Positions 1-10,017 of a DNA stretch of 64,000 nt are shown one piece after another (the stretch's first letter is position 1; the number at the start of each line of letters is the position of its first letter). The notes under the pieces are model-generated. The model did no database searches and was not told where the DNA came from. It saw only the letters and a list, made by a program, of their open reading frames with translations. A program made the translations under genes and the position numbers. The DNA is from DATEHG01 sp035279705 (GTDB lineage: Bacteria > Gemmatimonadota > Gemmatimonadetes > Gemmatimonadales > GWC2-71-9), in the NCBI GenBank assembly GCA_035279705.1, contig DATEHG010000111.1, forward strand, positions 1 to 64,000, given 5' to 3'.

Positions 1-408
1 CCCCAGGGCCGTGCCGACCCGCGGCTCGACGAGGATCGCATCGGCGCGGGCGGCAACGGTCCGCAGCGCGTCGCGCGCCGGCGGGCCGCTCAACCGGGCC
101 ACCTCCCACACCAGCAGCCCTTCCCGCCGCAGATCGCCGGCCATGTTCTCGGGATGCTCCCCGTGAAGCTGCACGCCGGAAAAGCCCGCCTGGTCGCGGA
201 GTCGCAGCACTTCAGCGGTCGTGGCTGAACCGATCACGGCTATGACCGGTCTTCCCTCGGCGGCGGACCGGACCTCGAGGGCCCGGGCGGCGTTCACCTG
301 GCGGGGCCCGCCGGCGAACACCACTCCAAGGTAAGAGGCTCCCGCGGCCACAGCCACGGCGGCATCGGCCGGCCGGGTGAGTCCGCAGATCTTGATTTCA
401 ACGCCCAA
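1..408 (-). CDS. trpF: phosphoribosylanthranilate isomerase, 3' end cut by window edge
   Basis: Isomerises N-(5-phosphoribosyl)anthranilate to CdRP, the step before TrpC in tryptophan synthesis. 136 codons are visible and the frame is open to the window edge; the family is about 200 residues, so the last third is missing. The N-terminus carries the family's KICGLTRPADA strand, with the catalytic Cys at residue 8, followed by GVQLHG. The start is taken as TTG at 408, which overlaps the trpC stop by 11 bp; no ATG or GTG is available there. The aspartate expected near residue 126 appears as Glu (VEPR), but the alignment is cut short. Confidence 0.88.
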   Translation of the reverse strand, partial: MGVEIKICGLTRPADAAVAVAAGASYLGVVFAGGPRQVNAARALEVRSAAEGRPVIAVIGSATTAEVLRLRDQAGFSGVQLHGEHPENMAGDLRREGLLVWEVARLSGPPARDALRTVAARADAILVEPRVGTALG

Positions 409-1186
409 GCCTGGGCACCCCCGACAGCTCGCGGGCCAGCCGGCCCGGATCGCGCGCGGAAGAGAGCGCGGTCCCGATCAGCACCGCGTCGGCCCCGGCA
501 GCGGCCGCCTTCCGCACATCCCCCTCGGTCGACATCCCGCTCTCCGCCACGGCGACCACGGTCGCCGGCACCCGGGCCAGCAGCGCCCACGCCTGGGCCA
601 GATCCAGGGTGAACGTATCGAGGTCACGGCTGTTGATCCCGACGACCCCGGCGCCCGCTTCGAGTGCAGCGTCGAGCTCGGCCGCGGTGTGGGCCTCGAC
701 CAGCGCCTCGAGGCCGAGGTCACGGGCCGTCGCGAGCAGGGCGCGCAAGCGGGCGGGAGGAAGAATCCGGACAATGAGGAGAATCGCAGCGGCGCCAAGG
801 CCGCGCGCCTCGACGATCTGCAGCTCGTCGAGAATGAAATCCTTGCGCAGCACCGGCACCTGGACTCGACCGGCGACGGCCCGAAGATCCTCCGGAGAGC
901 CCCCGAAATGGGGTCCGTCGGTCAGGACCGAAATGGCAGCCGCTCCACCCCCCGCATACTGCGAGGCTTGTTCAGCGGGGTCGAGGTCGGCCCTGATCTC
1001 CCCCTGGGATGGGGACCTCCGCTTGACCTCGGCAATGAGGGTCACGGCGCCCTTCACGAGTGCGTGCTTAAACGACTGTGGCACAACAGTTTGTGACGCT
1101 GCACGCTCCACCGCCGCGCGCCGTTCCCTGAGCCCTGGCAGGCTCAGTTCGGTGTCGGCGACGATTCTGGCGAGGGTGGCGCGCAT
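398..1186 (-). CDS. trpC: indole-3-glycerol phosphate synthase
   Basis: Closes the indole ring of CdRP to give indole-3-glycerol phosphate. The 262-residue length is standard for monofunctional TrpC. Visible TIM-barrel signatures are AEVKRRSPSQG (catalytic Lys), VLRKDFILDE, LVEAHTAAELD, VGINSRDLDTF and VAESGM. An AAAGG Shine-Dalgarno lies 6 nt before the ATG. The end overlaps the trpF start, so the two are co-transcribed. Its upstream neighbour is the divergent lexA gene, 76 bp away, so the pair may share a regulatory region. Confidence 0.96.
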   Translation of the reverse strand: MRATLARIVADTELSLPGLRERRAAVERAASQTVVPQSFKHALVKGAVTLIAEVKRRSPSQGEIRADLDPAEQASQYAGGGAAAISVLTDGPHFGGSPEDLRAVAGRVQVPVLRKDFILDELQIVEARGLGAAAILLIVRILPPARLRALLATARDLGLEALVEAHTAAELDAALEAGAGVVGINSRDLDTFTLDLAQAWALLARVPATVVAVAESGMSTEGDVRKAAAAGADAVLIGTALSSARDPGRLARELSGVPRLGR

Positions 1187-1200
1187 CTTGCCTTTCGGTC

Positions 1201-1245
1201 GGTATTCGGGTAAGCTTCACTCAGTTCGGATAATATTCGGTAACG
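1201..1245 (+). promoter_or_regulatory. candidate lexA operator/promoter region with direct repeats
   Basis: The trpC-lexA intergenic region carries two near-identical words, TATTCGGGTAA (1203-1213) and TATTCGGTAA (1234-1243). Spaced half-sites GTTC-N7-ATTC (1224-1238) and ATTC-N7-CTTC (1204-1218) resemble the direct-repeat GTTC-N7-GTTC LexA box known from Alphaproteobacteria. TAATAT at 1231-1236 could be a -10 hexamer inside the repeat. Autoregulation by LexA is the natural reading, but this is inferred from sequence only. Confidence 0.35.
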
Positions 1246-1262
1246 GGCTCGGAGGCGAGCAC

Positions 1263-1871
1263 ATGTCACTCACGAAGCGTCAGAGCGAAATCCTCAACTT
1301 CCTGCAGTCCCATATCAGGGACCGCGGGTACGCACCCAGTTTCGAGGAAATCGCCAAGCATTTCGGCTTTCAGTCGCTGGCCACGGTGCATGAGCACCTG
1401 ACCAATCTCCAGCGCAAGGGCTACATCAGCCGGGCGCACAACGAGAGCCGGGCCATCGAGGTGATGCCGCCCCGCGGGCAGGCCGTTGCCACCGAGATCC
1501 CGCTGCTGGGCCAGGTCGCGGCCGGCACGCCGATCGAGTCGCTCATGCACGAGGAGACGATGGCGGTGCCGGATGCCATCCTCCCGCGCCGCGGCCCCAA
1601 CTTCGCCCTCAAGGTCAAGGGCGATTCGATGATCGAGGAGCACATCACCGATGGGGATGTGGTCGTGGTCCACGGCCGCAACACCGCCGACAACGGCGAG
1701 ATGGTCATCGCCCTGGTCAACGGCTCCGAAGCCACCGTGAAGCGCTTCTATCGCGAGGCGGGCGGCTGGATCAGGCTCCAGCCGGCCAATCCGGCCATGC
1801 AGCCGCTGCGGTTCCAGGAGCGTGACGTGACGATCCAGGGCGTGGTGGTCGGAGTCATCCGCAAGTACTAG
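1263..1871 (+). CDS. lexA: LexA repressor, SOS response
   Basis: SOS transcriptional repressor that cleaves itself when stimulated by RecA-ssDNA. 202 residues. The N-terminal winged helix (about 1-65) includes RGYAPSFEEIAKHFG. The cleavage bond is A87-G88 (QVAAGTP), and the S24-type catalytic dyad is S122 (GDSM) with K160 (ATVKRF), matching E. coli Ala84-Gly85/Ser119/Lys156. The ATG at 1263 is chosen because it follows GGAGG and begins the DNA-binding domain; the frame extends upstream only as shadow of trpC. It ends tail-to-tail with trpD, the two stop codons overlapping, and runs against both trp genes. Confidence 0.97.
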   Translation: MSLTKRQSEILNFLQSHIRDRGYAPSFEEIAKHFGFQSLATVHEHLTNLQRKGYISRAHNESRAIEVMPPRGQAVATEIPLLGQVAAGTPIESLMHEETMAVPDAILPRRGPNFALKVKGDSMIEEHITDGDVVVVHGRNTADNGEMVIALVNGSEATVKRFYREAGGWIRLQPANPAMQPLRFQERDVTIQGVVVGVIRKY

Positions 1872-2911
1872 CCGCCGCGGTGCGGGACGGCCCGGCGGAG
1901 CCGGGCCAGCAGCCGGGCCACTTCTCCTTTTGCCAGCGCCTCCCGAGCGAGTTGCACGCCCCCGTCCAGGTCGTCCGCCTTTCCCGCCACATAGAGTGAA
2001 GCGGCCGCGTTGAGCAGCACCGCGTTCCGGACCACTGCTTCACCGTTTCCCTCGAACATCCGCTCGACCCGCAGCGCGTTCTCTGCGGGAGATCCCCCGG
2101 CCAGGCCCGCCAGGTCGTCGGTGGCCAGCCCGAACTTCGCGGGATCGATCGACCAGCTTTGCACCCGGCCGTCCTTCACCTCCCAGACGGAGGTGGTGCC
2201 CGCCGGACTGATCTCGTCCATACCCAGATCACCATGCACGACGAGGGCGTGCTCCGCGCCCAGGGCGAGCAGCGCCTCTGCCATGAGCGGGGCGCGTTCG
2301 CGGTCCGCCACGCCCAGTACCTGTCGTTTCACTCCCGCCGGATTGGACAGCGGTCCGACCAGGTTCATGACCGTCGGCAGCCCGAGTTCCTTGCGCACCG
2401 CCCCGACATGCCGCATCGCGGGGTGGAAGGTTGGCGCGAAAAGAAAGACGAGTCGTTCCTCCGCCAGTACCCGGGCCGACTCTTCGGCGGCGAGCGCGAT
2501 GCTGATGCCCAGTGCCTCGAAAAGATCGGCGGACCCCGAGCGGCTGGTGAAGCTGCGGTTGCCGTGTTTCGCGACCCTGGCGCCGGCCGCTGCCGCGACG
2601 AATGCGGCCGGCGTGGAAATGTTGATCGTGCCTACTGCGCCGCCGCCCGTGCCACAGGTATCGATCAGGTGGCGCTCATCCGGAACCGTGACCCGTACCA
2701 TCGCCGTCCGCAGCGCCTGGGCAGCGCCCGCCACTTCGGCGGCCGACTCTCCTTTTGCCCTCAATCCCATAAGCAGCGCCGCGATCTGAACTGGCGTTGC
2801 CTCGCCCCGCATGACCACGCCGAACGCCGCAGCGGTCTCGGGGCCCGAGAGTGACCGGCCCCGGGCCAGCAGTCGAAGGGCGGAATCGAGGGGGGAGAGT
2901 GCTTCAGGCAT
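1868..2911 (-). CDS. trpD: anthranilate phosphoribosyltransferase
   Basis: Transfers phosphoribose from PRPP to anthranilate, the second step of tryptophan synthesis. 347 residues. The glycine-rich DTCGTGGG PRPP loop, the NISTPAAFVAAAAGARVAKHGNR-type anthranilate site and the LGVADRERAPLMAEAL region are all present. Its transcript runs toward trpC but must pass antisense through lexA to reach it, so trpD and trpCF may be separate units. The predicted promoter lies just upstream and leaves only a very short leader with no clear Shine-Dalgarno. Confidence 0.95.
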   Translation of the reverse strand: MPEALSPLDSALRLLARGRSLSGPETAAAFGVVMRGEATPVQIAALLMGLRAKGESAAEVAGAAQALRTAMVRVTVPDERHLIDTCGTGGGAVGTINISTPAAFVAAAAGARVAKHGNRSFTSRSGSADLFEALGISIALAAEESARVLAEERLVFLFAPTFHPAMRHVGAVRKELGLPTVMNLVGPLSNPAGVKRQVLGVADRERAPLMAEALLALGAEHALVVHGDLGMDEISPAGTTSVWEVKDGRVQSWSIDPAKFGLATDDLAGLAGGSPAENALRVERMFEGNGEAVVRNAVLLNAAASLYVAGKADDLDGGVQLAREALAKGEVARLLARLRRAVPHRGG

Positions 2912-2928
2912 GGGCGGACTTGGGTAGG

Positions 2929-2957
2929 GATTTAGTCGCCATATCGTGATCTGTCAA
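2929..2957 (-). promoter_or_regulatory. sigma70-type promoter of trpD
   Basis: Read on the minus strand: TTGACA (2957-2952), a 17-bp spacer, then TAAATC (2934-2929). The -35 is a perfect consensus. The predicted transcript would start about 10 nt before the trpD ATG. Confidence 0.5.
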
Positions 2958-3008
2958 TGAGTTGCGCCGCTTGCCGGAGGGGGGAGAGGGGACTAGATTC
3001 CCGGCCTG

Positions 3009-3794
3009 ATGAAACGAACCTACCTGGCCCTGCTGCAGTATGATGGCGGCAAGTTCGTGGGCTGGCAGAGGCAGGCGAAGGGTCGTTCCGTCCAGGGTGT
3101 GATGGAAGCTGCATTGGGCCGGATTCACGGCGGCACTCACGTCGTGGCGCATGGGGCGGGTCGCACCGATGCCGGTGTCCACGCGCTGGGGATGGCGGTG
3201 AGCTTCTCGGCGCCCCGCGAGTGGGAGCGGGAGCGGCTCGAGCGGGCCCTCAACGCCCTCCTGCCCGAGGATTGCCGGGTCTCGTCGGTGGCGGCGATGG
3301 TGCCGGGCTTTCACGCCCGCAAGAGCGCCACAGGCCGCCGGTACCGCTACGACATCGGCACCGATCGCGACTCGGCCTCGCCGTTCCGCCGGCGCTACGA
3401 ATGGCCGCTGGGCCTGGCGCTCGACCGATCGGCGCTCGCGGCGGCGGGTGCCGCGGTGCTAGGGACTCATGATTTCCGGGCCTTCGCCGCCAAGACGCCC
3501 GCCATGCCCCATCACCGCTGCACGGTGCGGCGGGCCGAGTGGGAGGAGCGGGCCGGCGGCGCCGGGGTGACCTTCCACATCGAGGGCGACCGTTTCCTGC
3601 ACCACATGGTGCGGTTCCTGGTCGGCACCATGGTGGATGTGGCCCTGGGCCGCCGCCCGAATTCGGAGATGCAGACCCTGCTTGCACGCACGGACAATCT
3701 CGCGACCAGCCCCCCCGCCCCACCCCAGGGGTTGTTCTTCGTGGCCGCCGAGTACCCGGCCGAGCTGTACCTGGGAATCAGCAATGCCTCGTAG
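3009..3794 (+). CDS. truA: tRNA pseudouridine(38-40) synthase TruA
   Basis: Converts uridines 38-40 of the tRNA anticodon arm to pseudouridine. 261 residues. The catalytic motif AGRTDAGVHA has the nucleophilic Asp at position 54, and the C-terminal FLHHMVRFLVGTM segment is typical of the family. It is the first gene of the long plus-strand train and overlaps the next gene by 11 bp. No strong promoter was recognised immediately upstream. Confidence 0.96.
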   Translation: MKRTYLALLQYDGGKFVGWQRQAKGRSVQGVMEAALGRIHGGTHVVAHGAGRTDAGVHALGMAVSFSAPREWERERLERALNALLPEDCRVSSVAAMVPGFHARKSATGRRYRYDIGTDRDSASPFRRRYEWPLGLALDRSALAAAGAAVLGTHDFRAFAAKTPAMPHHRCTVRRAEWEERAGGAGVTFHIEGDRFLHHMVRFLVGTMVDVALGRRPNSEMQTLLARTDNLATSPPAPPQGLFFVAAEYPAELYLGISNAS

Positions 3795-5220
3795 CACCCG
3801 CCGCCCGGTCCTGGCGCTCACGCTTCTCGCTCTGGCGGGGTCCGGCTGCCGGTCGGACCAGCCACTGTCGATCGCCACCTTCGGCGCACTCAGCACCGCC
3901 CAGAATCGCGGCAAGGTACTGAGCGGTCTCGCCGCCAGCCGCCGCACCGCCATCGTGGATGCCGCCGAGCGGGTCGGCCCCGCGGTGGTGAGCGTGAGCG
4001 TCACGAGTCATCAGCGGGTACAGCAGCAGGCCAGCCCCTTCGACTTCTTCTTCGTGCCGCAGGAGGGGGAGCAGGTGGTCCAGGGCTATGGCACCGGCTT
4101 CGTGATCCGCCCCGACGGCATCATCGTGACCAACCAGCATGTGGTGGCCGGCGCCGACTCGATCGTGGTGACGCTGCGCGACGGCACCGACCTTCACGCC
4201 GACCTCCTGGGCGAGGATCCGGTTACCGACATCGCGGTGCTGCGGGTGGCGCGCAAGGGACTGGCGGTGGCCACGCTCGGTCACAGTGATGACCTGATGA
4301 TCGGGGAGTGGGCCGTCGCTCTGGGCAATCCCTTCGCCTATTACCTGGGCAACGCCGATCCCACGGTGACGGCGGGCGTGATCAGCGCCACGGGCCGCAA
4401 CATCCTGCCCGGGCGCGATCAGTCCGGGCTGTACCTCGACATGATCCAGACCGACGCGGCCATCAATCCCGGCAATTCGGGCGGCCCGCTGGTCAATGCA
4501 CTTGGTGAGGTCGTCGGAGTCAACTCCTCGATCTTCTCCAAGAGCGGCGGCTCCGAAGGGCTGGGCTTCGCGATTCCGATCGAACGTGCCATGCGCGTGG
4601 CCGACGAAATCATCCGCCAGGGGTCGGTGCGCCGCGCCTGGACCGGCCTCGATGTCGCGGGCTCCGAGGAAATCGAGAACTGGAAGAGCCAGGGTGGCGG
4701 GCTGGTGCGCCTGGTGGCGCCGGGTGGCCCCGCCGACCGGGCCGGCCTCCGCCGGGGTGATGTGCTGGTGCAGGCCAACGGCCGCCAGCTCCGCAATTAT
4801 CTCGACTGGGAAGCGGTGAAACTGGATCTCGATGTGGGAGACAGCATCCGCCTCGTCGTGCGGCCCCAGGGCGGCGAGCGGACGGTGAGCCGGCTGCTGG
4901 TCAGCGGTGATCTGCCGACGGTGTCGGCCGAGAAGGTCACCGTGCTGAAGGGGATGCAGCTGATTTCGCTGACGCCGCAGATCAGGGCCGAGCGCCGGGT
5001 GCGCTCCGAGCAGGGGGCGCTGATCTTCCGGATCGCCTCGGGCATCAGCGAACAGACCGGCCTGGAAGAGGGCGACGTGATCGTGGGCATCAACCGCAGC
5101 ACCATCGAGTCCGCCGAAGAGGTCCGTCAGCTCCTCGACGGGATGCGCTCACGCCAGCCGCTCCGGGTCTGGGTGGAGCGCAACGGCCAGGTGGCCTACA
5201 CGGATCTCATGTTCCGATGA
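3784..5220 (+). CDS. HtrA/DegP-like serine protease with two PDZ domains
   Basis: Envelope quality-control protease of the trypsin-like S1C family. 478 residues from the ATG at 3784. An N-terminal hydrophobic stretch (8-19) is followed by Cys22. The residues before it (AGSG) make a poor lipobox, so lipidation is uncertain. The catalytic triad is H119 (TNQHVV), D149 (DPVTDIAVL) and S232 (GNSGGP). PDZ1 spans about 270-360 and PDZ2 about 385-475. It overlaps truA upstream, and its stop overlaps the purB start by 4 bp (ATGA). Placing an envelope protease at the head of a purine operon is unusual, but the coupling looks tight. Confidence 0.93.
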   Translation: MPRSTRRPVLALTLLALAGSGCRSDQPLSIATFGALSTAQNRGKVLSGLAASRRTAIVDAAERVGPAVVSVSVTSHQRVQQQASPFDFFFVPQEGEQVVQGYGTGFVIRPDGIIVTNQHVVAGADSIVVTLRDGTDLHADLLGEDPVTDIAVLRVARKGLAVATLGHSDDLMIGEWAVALGNPFAYYLGNADPTVTAGVISATGRNILPGRDQSGLYLDMIQTDAAINPGNSGGPLVNALGEVVGVNSSIFSKSGGSEGLGFAIPIERAMRVADEIIRQGSVRRAWTGLDVAGSEEIENWKSQGGGLVRLVAPGGPADRAGLRRGDVLVQANGRQLRNYLDWEAVKLDLDVGDSIRLVVRPQGGERTVSRLLVSGDLPTVSAEKVTVLKGMQLISLTPQIRAERRVRSEQGALIFRIASGISEQTGLEEGDVIVGINRSTIESAEEVRQLLDGMRSRQPLRVWVERNGQVAYTDLMFR

Positions 5221-6652
5221 CCGACGACCGCTGGCGTTCTCCCCTCGGTGCCCGCTACGCCTCGCCGGCCATGCAGCGGCTATGGAGCGAGACCCACCGC
5301 ATCGGCCAATGGCGGCGCGTCTGGCTGGCGCTGGCCGAATCGGAGCGCGAGCTGGGTCTCGACATTTCCGAGGCGGCCATCGTCGAGATGAAGGCGCACC
5401 TTGACGATGCCGATCTGGCGGCCGCGGCGGGGTACGAGCGGCGCTTCCGCCACGACGTCATGGCGCACATTCACCAGTTCGGCGACCAGGCCCCGGCGGC
5501 GCGTGCCATCATCCACCTGGGCGCCACCAGCGCCTTCGTGACGGACAACGCCGATGTCCTGGTGATGGACCAGTCTCTCCGCCTGATCCTGGGCCGGCTG
5601 CTCGGCGTGCTGGACTCGCTGGCGGGCTTTGCCACGAAGCATCGCGCGCTCCCCTGCCTCGCGTATACCCACTTCCAGCCGGCCCAGCTCACCACCGTGG
5701 GCAAGCGAGCCACCCTGTGGATGCAGGATCTGGCGCTCGATGCCGAGGAACTGAGTCACCGGATTGAGGCGCTGCGTCTGCGCGGCTGCAAGGGCACCAC
5801 CGGCACCCAGGCCTCGTTCCTCGAACTGTTCCAGGGCGATCATGCCAAGGTGCGAGAGCTGGAGCGGCGGGTCGCCATGAAGCTCGGCCTCGAGCGGGTC
5901 TTTCCGGTGACCGGACAGACCTACAGCCGCAAGGCCGACAGCCAGATCCTCGATGCACTCTCCGGGGTGGCGCAGTCGGGAGCCAAGATGGCCACCGACC
6001 TGCGGCTGCTGCAGCACGAGGGAGAGCTGCTCGAGCCGTTCGAAAGCGAGCAGATCGGCTCCAGCGCCATGGCCTACAAGCGGAATCCGATGCGGGCCGA
6101 GCGGATCTGCGGGCTGGCCCGGTTCGTGATTTCGCTGCAGGCCAACGGCAGTCACACGGCGGCCACCCAGTGGCTCGAGCGGACACTCGACGACAGCGCC
6201 AACCGGCGGCTCACGCTGCCCGAGGCCTTCCTGTCGACTGATGCCCTCCTCATCCTCGCCGCCAATATCGCGGCCGGCATCGAGGTGCGGGAAGAGACCA
6301 TCCGGCGTCATGTCGAGGAGCAGATGCCGTTCATGGCCACCGAACGGTGGCTCATGCTCGGAGTCCGCGCCGGCGGGGACCGCCAGGCGCTGCACGAAGT
6401 GATCCGGGTGAACAGCCTGGCGACCGCTGAAGCCGTAGGCCGCGGGGGTCCGAACAACCTCCTCGACCGGCTGGCCGCCGACGCCTCATTTGCCAAAGTC
6501 CCGAGTCACGCTCTCAAGGCGGAGCTTGACCCGGCGAGGTACACCGGCCGCTCGGCCGAGCAGGTGGATGAGTTCCTCGGTGAATACCTGGAGCCGCTGG
6601 TGAAGCGGGCCCGGAAGCTGGCCGCCGTCGCGGAGACGACGGAGGTGCGGGT

Positions 6653-6656
<4 letters not shown>
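5217..6656 (+). CDS. purB: adenylosuccinate lyase
   Basis: Releases fumarate from SAICAR (giving AICAR) and from adenylosuccinate (giving AMP). 479 residues, of the fumarase/aspartase superfamily. The signature GSSAMAYKRNP sits at 281-291, with the general-acid His region YTHFQPAQ near 150 and AHIHQFG near 86. Length and these blocks resemble the longer, eukaryote-like ADSL group rather than the roughly 430-residue Bacillus type (an impression from memory). Start and stop codons overlap with both neighbours. Confidence 0.96.
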
Positions 6657-7572
<916 letters not shown>

Positions 7573-7573
<1 letters not shown>

Positions 7574-8196
7574 TGCGCGTGGCCCCTGAGGGATGGCCGT
7601 TCATCATCGGTGCCTGGCTCATTGCCGCCCTCGCGCTCTGGATGTGGCCGCTGGGCCTGGTCATCTGGCTGCCGATCGCGGTGTGGGTCGTGGCCTTCTT
7701 CCGTGATCCGGTGCGCGAGGGACCGCGCGGGGATGACGTCGTCCTCGCGCCTGCCGACGGCAAGGTGGTGAGTGTGCTCGAGGTGGACGAGCCGAGCTTC
7801 GTGGGCGGCAGGGCCACCCGGATATCGATCTTCATGAACGTGTTCAACGTGCACGTCAACCGGTATCCGTCGAACGGCGCCGTGGCGTATCGCCAGTACA
7901 ATCCCGGGCGCTTCGGCCACGCGGCGGAGGAAAAGGCGAGTCTCGACAACGAGCAGTGCTCGATCGGGCTCGCGACGCCGCGGGGGAAGATCCTGGTGCG
8001 GCAGATCGCAGGGCTTGTCGCCCGGCGGATCGTCACCGATGGCCAGGTGGGCGCCACTGCCCGCCAGGGGGAACGCATGGGCCTGATCCGATTCGGCTCG
8101 CGGGTGGACGTCTTCGTGCCGGCGGGGGCCAAGCCCCGGGTGGCCGTGGACCAGATCACCCAGGCGGGCGTCACTGTGGTGGCATCATGGGACTGA
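7573..8196 (+). CDS. psd: phosphatidylserine decarboxylase proenzyme (short form)
   Basis: Makes phosphatidylethanolamine by decarboxylating phosphatidylserine. The 207-residue proenzyme is of the short type lacking the long N-terminal region of E. coli Psd. An N-terminal hydrophobic hairpin (about 9-42) anchors it to the membrane. APADGKV (60-65) and NVHVNR (92-97) give the Asp/His catalytic residues. The self-cleavage site is FGS, between G175 and S176, and the serine becomes the pyruvoyl group. The ATG at 7573 overlaps the purC stop. The next gene supplies its substrate. Confidence 0.95.
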
Positions 8197-9065
8197 TTCC
8201 CCGCCCCTCCCGCTTCGGCCGCCCCGAGATCCGCCGGGTGGTGGTCGTGGTGCCCAGTGCCTTTACCCTGGGCAACCTGTTCTTCGGCTTCTGGGCCATC
8301 GTGTCGGCCTACAACAAGAACTTCACCTGGGCGGCGTGGTTCATCGTCTTTTCCGGCATCCTCGACATGCTGGACGGGCGGGTGGCGCGCCTCTCGAACA
8401 CCGGCAGCAAGTTCGGCGCGGAACTCGACTCGCTGATCGATGTGATTTCCTTCGGCGTCGCCCCCGCCATGATCATGTACTTCCTCGAGTTTTCGCAGGC
8501 GGGGAGGTTCGGCTGGGTGATCTGCTGGGGGTACGTGGCGTGTGTGGCCATCCGGCTGGCCCGCTACAACGTGCTGCACGACCAGAAGCCCACGCCCGGC
8601 TGGTTCACCGGCATGCCGAGCCCCTCGGCCGGGATGATGCTGGCGGTCTACTACCCGTTCAGCCAGACCAACTGGTACCAGGCCTCGCTGGCCTATCTCA
8701 ATCTGCAGAAGGAAGGGCTGTCGGTGCTGATGGTGGTGCTCTCCCTCCTCATGGTGAGCACCATCAAGTATCCGCGTCTCCCCGCCATCGGCTTCCGCAC
8801 AGTCCGGGGCTGGCTGGGACTGATGCTGCACCTGGTGATCCTGGTGTGCGGCATTGCCTTCCCGGAGCATTTCCTCTTCCCGCTGGGGCTGGTGTACACG
8901 TTCTTCGGCATTGCCCGCGCCACGGTGCTGGCGCTGTCGGAGCGCGGGGACCACGTCCCGATTCCCGAAGACACCGTGGTGGAGCCGGTCCGCCGCGGCA
9001 TCCATCGCTTCCCCGGCGAACGACGGGCGGCCGGAGACGGCCGCCACCAGGAGAACCGCGAATGA
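8187..9065 (+). CDS. pssA: CDP-diacylglycerol-serine O-phosphatidyltransferase
   Basis: Makes phosphatidylserine from CDP-DAG and serine in the inner membrane, feeding Psd. 292 residues with several transmembrane segments. The CDP-alcohol phosphotransferase signature is complete: D60, D63-G64, A67-R68, G77, D81 and D85 with the expected spacing. It begins 10 bp before the psd stop and ends overlapping purS. The last 25 residues are hydrophilic and rich in Arg and Gly. Confidence 0.95.
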   Translation: MGLIPRPSRFGRPEIRRVVVVVPSAFTLGNLFFGFWAIVSAYNKNFTWAAWFIVFSGILDMLDGRVARLSNTGSKFGAELDSLIDVISFGVAPAMIMYFLEFSQAGRFGWVICWGYVACVAIRLARYNVLHDQKPTPGWFTGMPSPSAGMMLAVYYPFSQTNWYQASLAYLNLQKEGLSVLMVVLSLLMVSTIKYPRLPAIGFRTVRGWLGLMLHLVILVCGIAFPEHFLFPLGLVYTFFGIARATVLALSERGDHVPIPEDTVVEPVRRGIHRFPGERRAAGDGRHQENRE

Positions 9066-9310
9066 CGTACACCGTGCACGTGCGGGTGGTGCCCCGCGCC
9101 GGACTGCTCGATCCCCAGGGCCAGGCGGTGGAGCACGCTCTTCATGCCCTGGGCTTCGGCGGGGTGGGCCAGGTCCGGATCGGCCGGGCCATCGAGCTCA
9201 CCGTCGGCGCCGGGAATGCCGACGAGGCGAAGGAGCAGGCCCGCCGCATGTGCGACAAGCTGCTGGCCAACCCGGTGACTGAGGATTACGAGCTGGAGAT
9301 CGAGTCATGA
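9062..9310 (+). CDS. purS: FGAM synthase subunit PurS
   Basis: Small bridging subunit of the PurSQL phosphoribosylformylglycinamidine synthase. 82 residues, with the typical N-terminal strand YTVHVRVVPRAGLLDPQGQAV and the GFGGVGQVRIGRAIEL core. The ATG overlaps the pssA stop and the stop overlaps the purQ start. Its presence shows the organism uses the three-subunit enzyme, consistent with the short PurL encoded downstream. Confidence 0.95.
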   Translation: MTYTVHVRVVPRAGLLDPQGQAVEHALHALGFGGVGQVRIGRAIELTVGAGNADEAKEQARRMCDKLLANPVTEDYELEIES

Positions 9311-10017
9311 CACTGCGCGTGGCGGTGGTCCGGTTCCCCGGCAGCAACTGCGACTTCGACACGCTGCATTCGGCCGCGCGGGCCGGGACCGACGCCTACT
9401 TCGTCTGGCATCGGGATACCGACCTCAAGGGCGCGGACGCCGTGCTGCTCCCCGGCGGGTTCAGCTACGGCGATTACCTGCGATCGGGCGCCATCGCCCG
9501 GTTCAGCCCGATCATGCCGGCGGTGCAGCGGCACGCCGCGGCGGGCGGACCGCTGCTCGGGATCTGCAACGGGTTCCAGATTCTCTGTGAAGCGGGGCTC
9601 CTGCCCGGGGCGCTGGTGCGCAACGCGCGGCTCTCGTTCGTGTCCCGCCCGGTGTGGCTGCAGGTGGAGCAGACCGAAACGGCGTTCACCAACGCTTACG
9701 AGCCGGGCGCACTGCTCCGGATGCCGGTGGCCCACGGCGATGGCCGTTTCGCCGCCGACCCCGACACGGTGCGCCAGCTCGAGGCCGATCGCCGCGTGGT
9801 GGTGCGCTATGTCTCGGCGGCGGGGCCGGCCAAGGGGGACGACAACCCCAACGGCTCGCTCAACGACATCGCCGGGATCTGCAATGACCGGGGCAACATC
9901 GTGGGGCTGATGCCCCACCCCGACCGCGCCGCCGACTCGGCGCTCGACAATCTCGACGGCATGGGCTTCTTCCGCTCGATGCTGACCTGGGCGGCCCCGA
10001 CCCCGGCGGGCCGGTGA
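9307..10017 (+). CDS. purQ: FGAM synthase glutaminase subunit PurQ
   Basis: Class I glutamine amidotransferase that delivers ammonia to PurL. 236 residues. The nucleophile is C87 in GICNGFQ, and MPHPDRA near residue 205 supplies the catalytic His. N-terminal RFPGSNCD and the GGFSYGDYLRSGAIA block are diagnostic of PurQ. It overlaps purS and, through GTGA, the small gene that separates it from purL. Confidence 0.96.
   Translation: MTLRVAVVRFPGSNCDFDTLHSAARAGTDAYFVWHRDTDLKGADAVLLPGGFSYGDYLRSGAIARFSPIMPAVQRHAAAGGPLLGICNGFQILCEAGLLPGALVRNARLSFVSRPVWLQVEQTETAFTNAYEPGALLRMPVAHGDGRFAADPDTVRQLEADRRVVVRYVSAAGPAKGDDNPNGSLNDIAGICNDRGNIVGLMPHPDRAADSALDNLDGMGFFRSMLTWAAPTPAGR

Noticed and set aside
2960..3008. 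Purine riboswitch ahead of the pur train
   Set aside because: No purine-aptamer three-way junction or conserved loops; the region is short and contains only the trpD promoter on the other strand.
3784..3850. HtrA as a lipoprotein
   Set aside because: A Cys follows the hydrophobic segment, but the preceding residues (AGSG) do not give a proper lipobox; left undecided rather than called.
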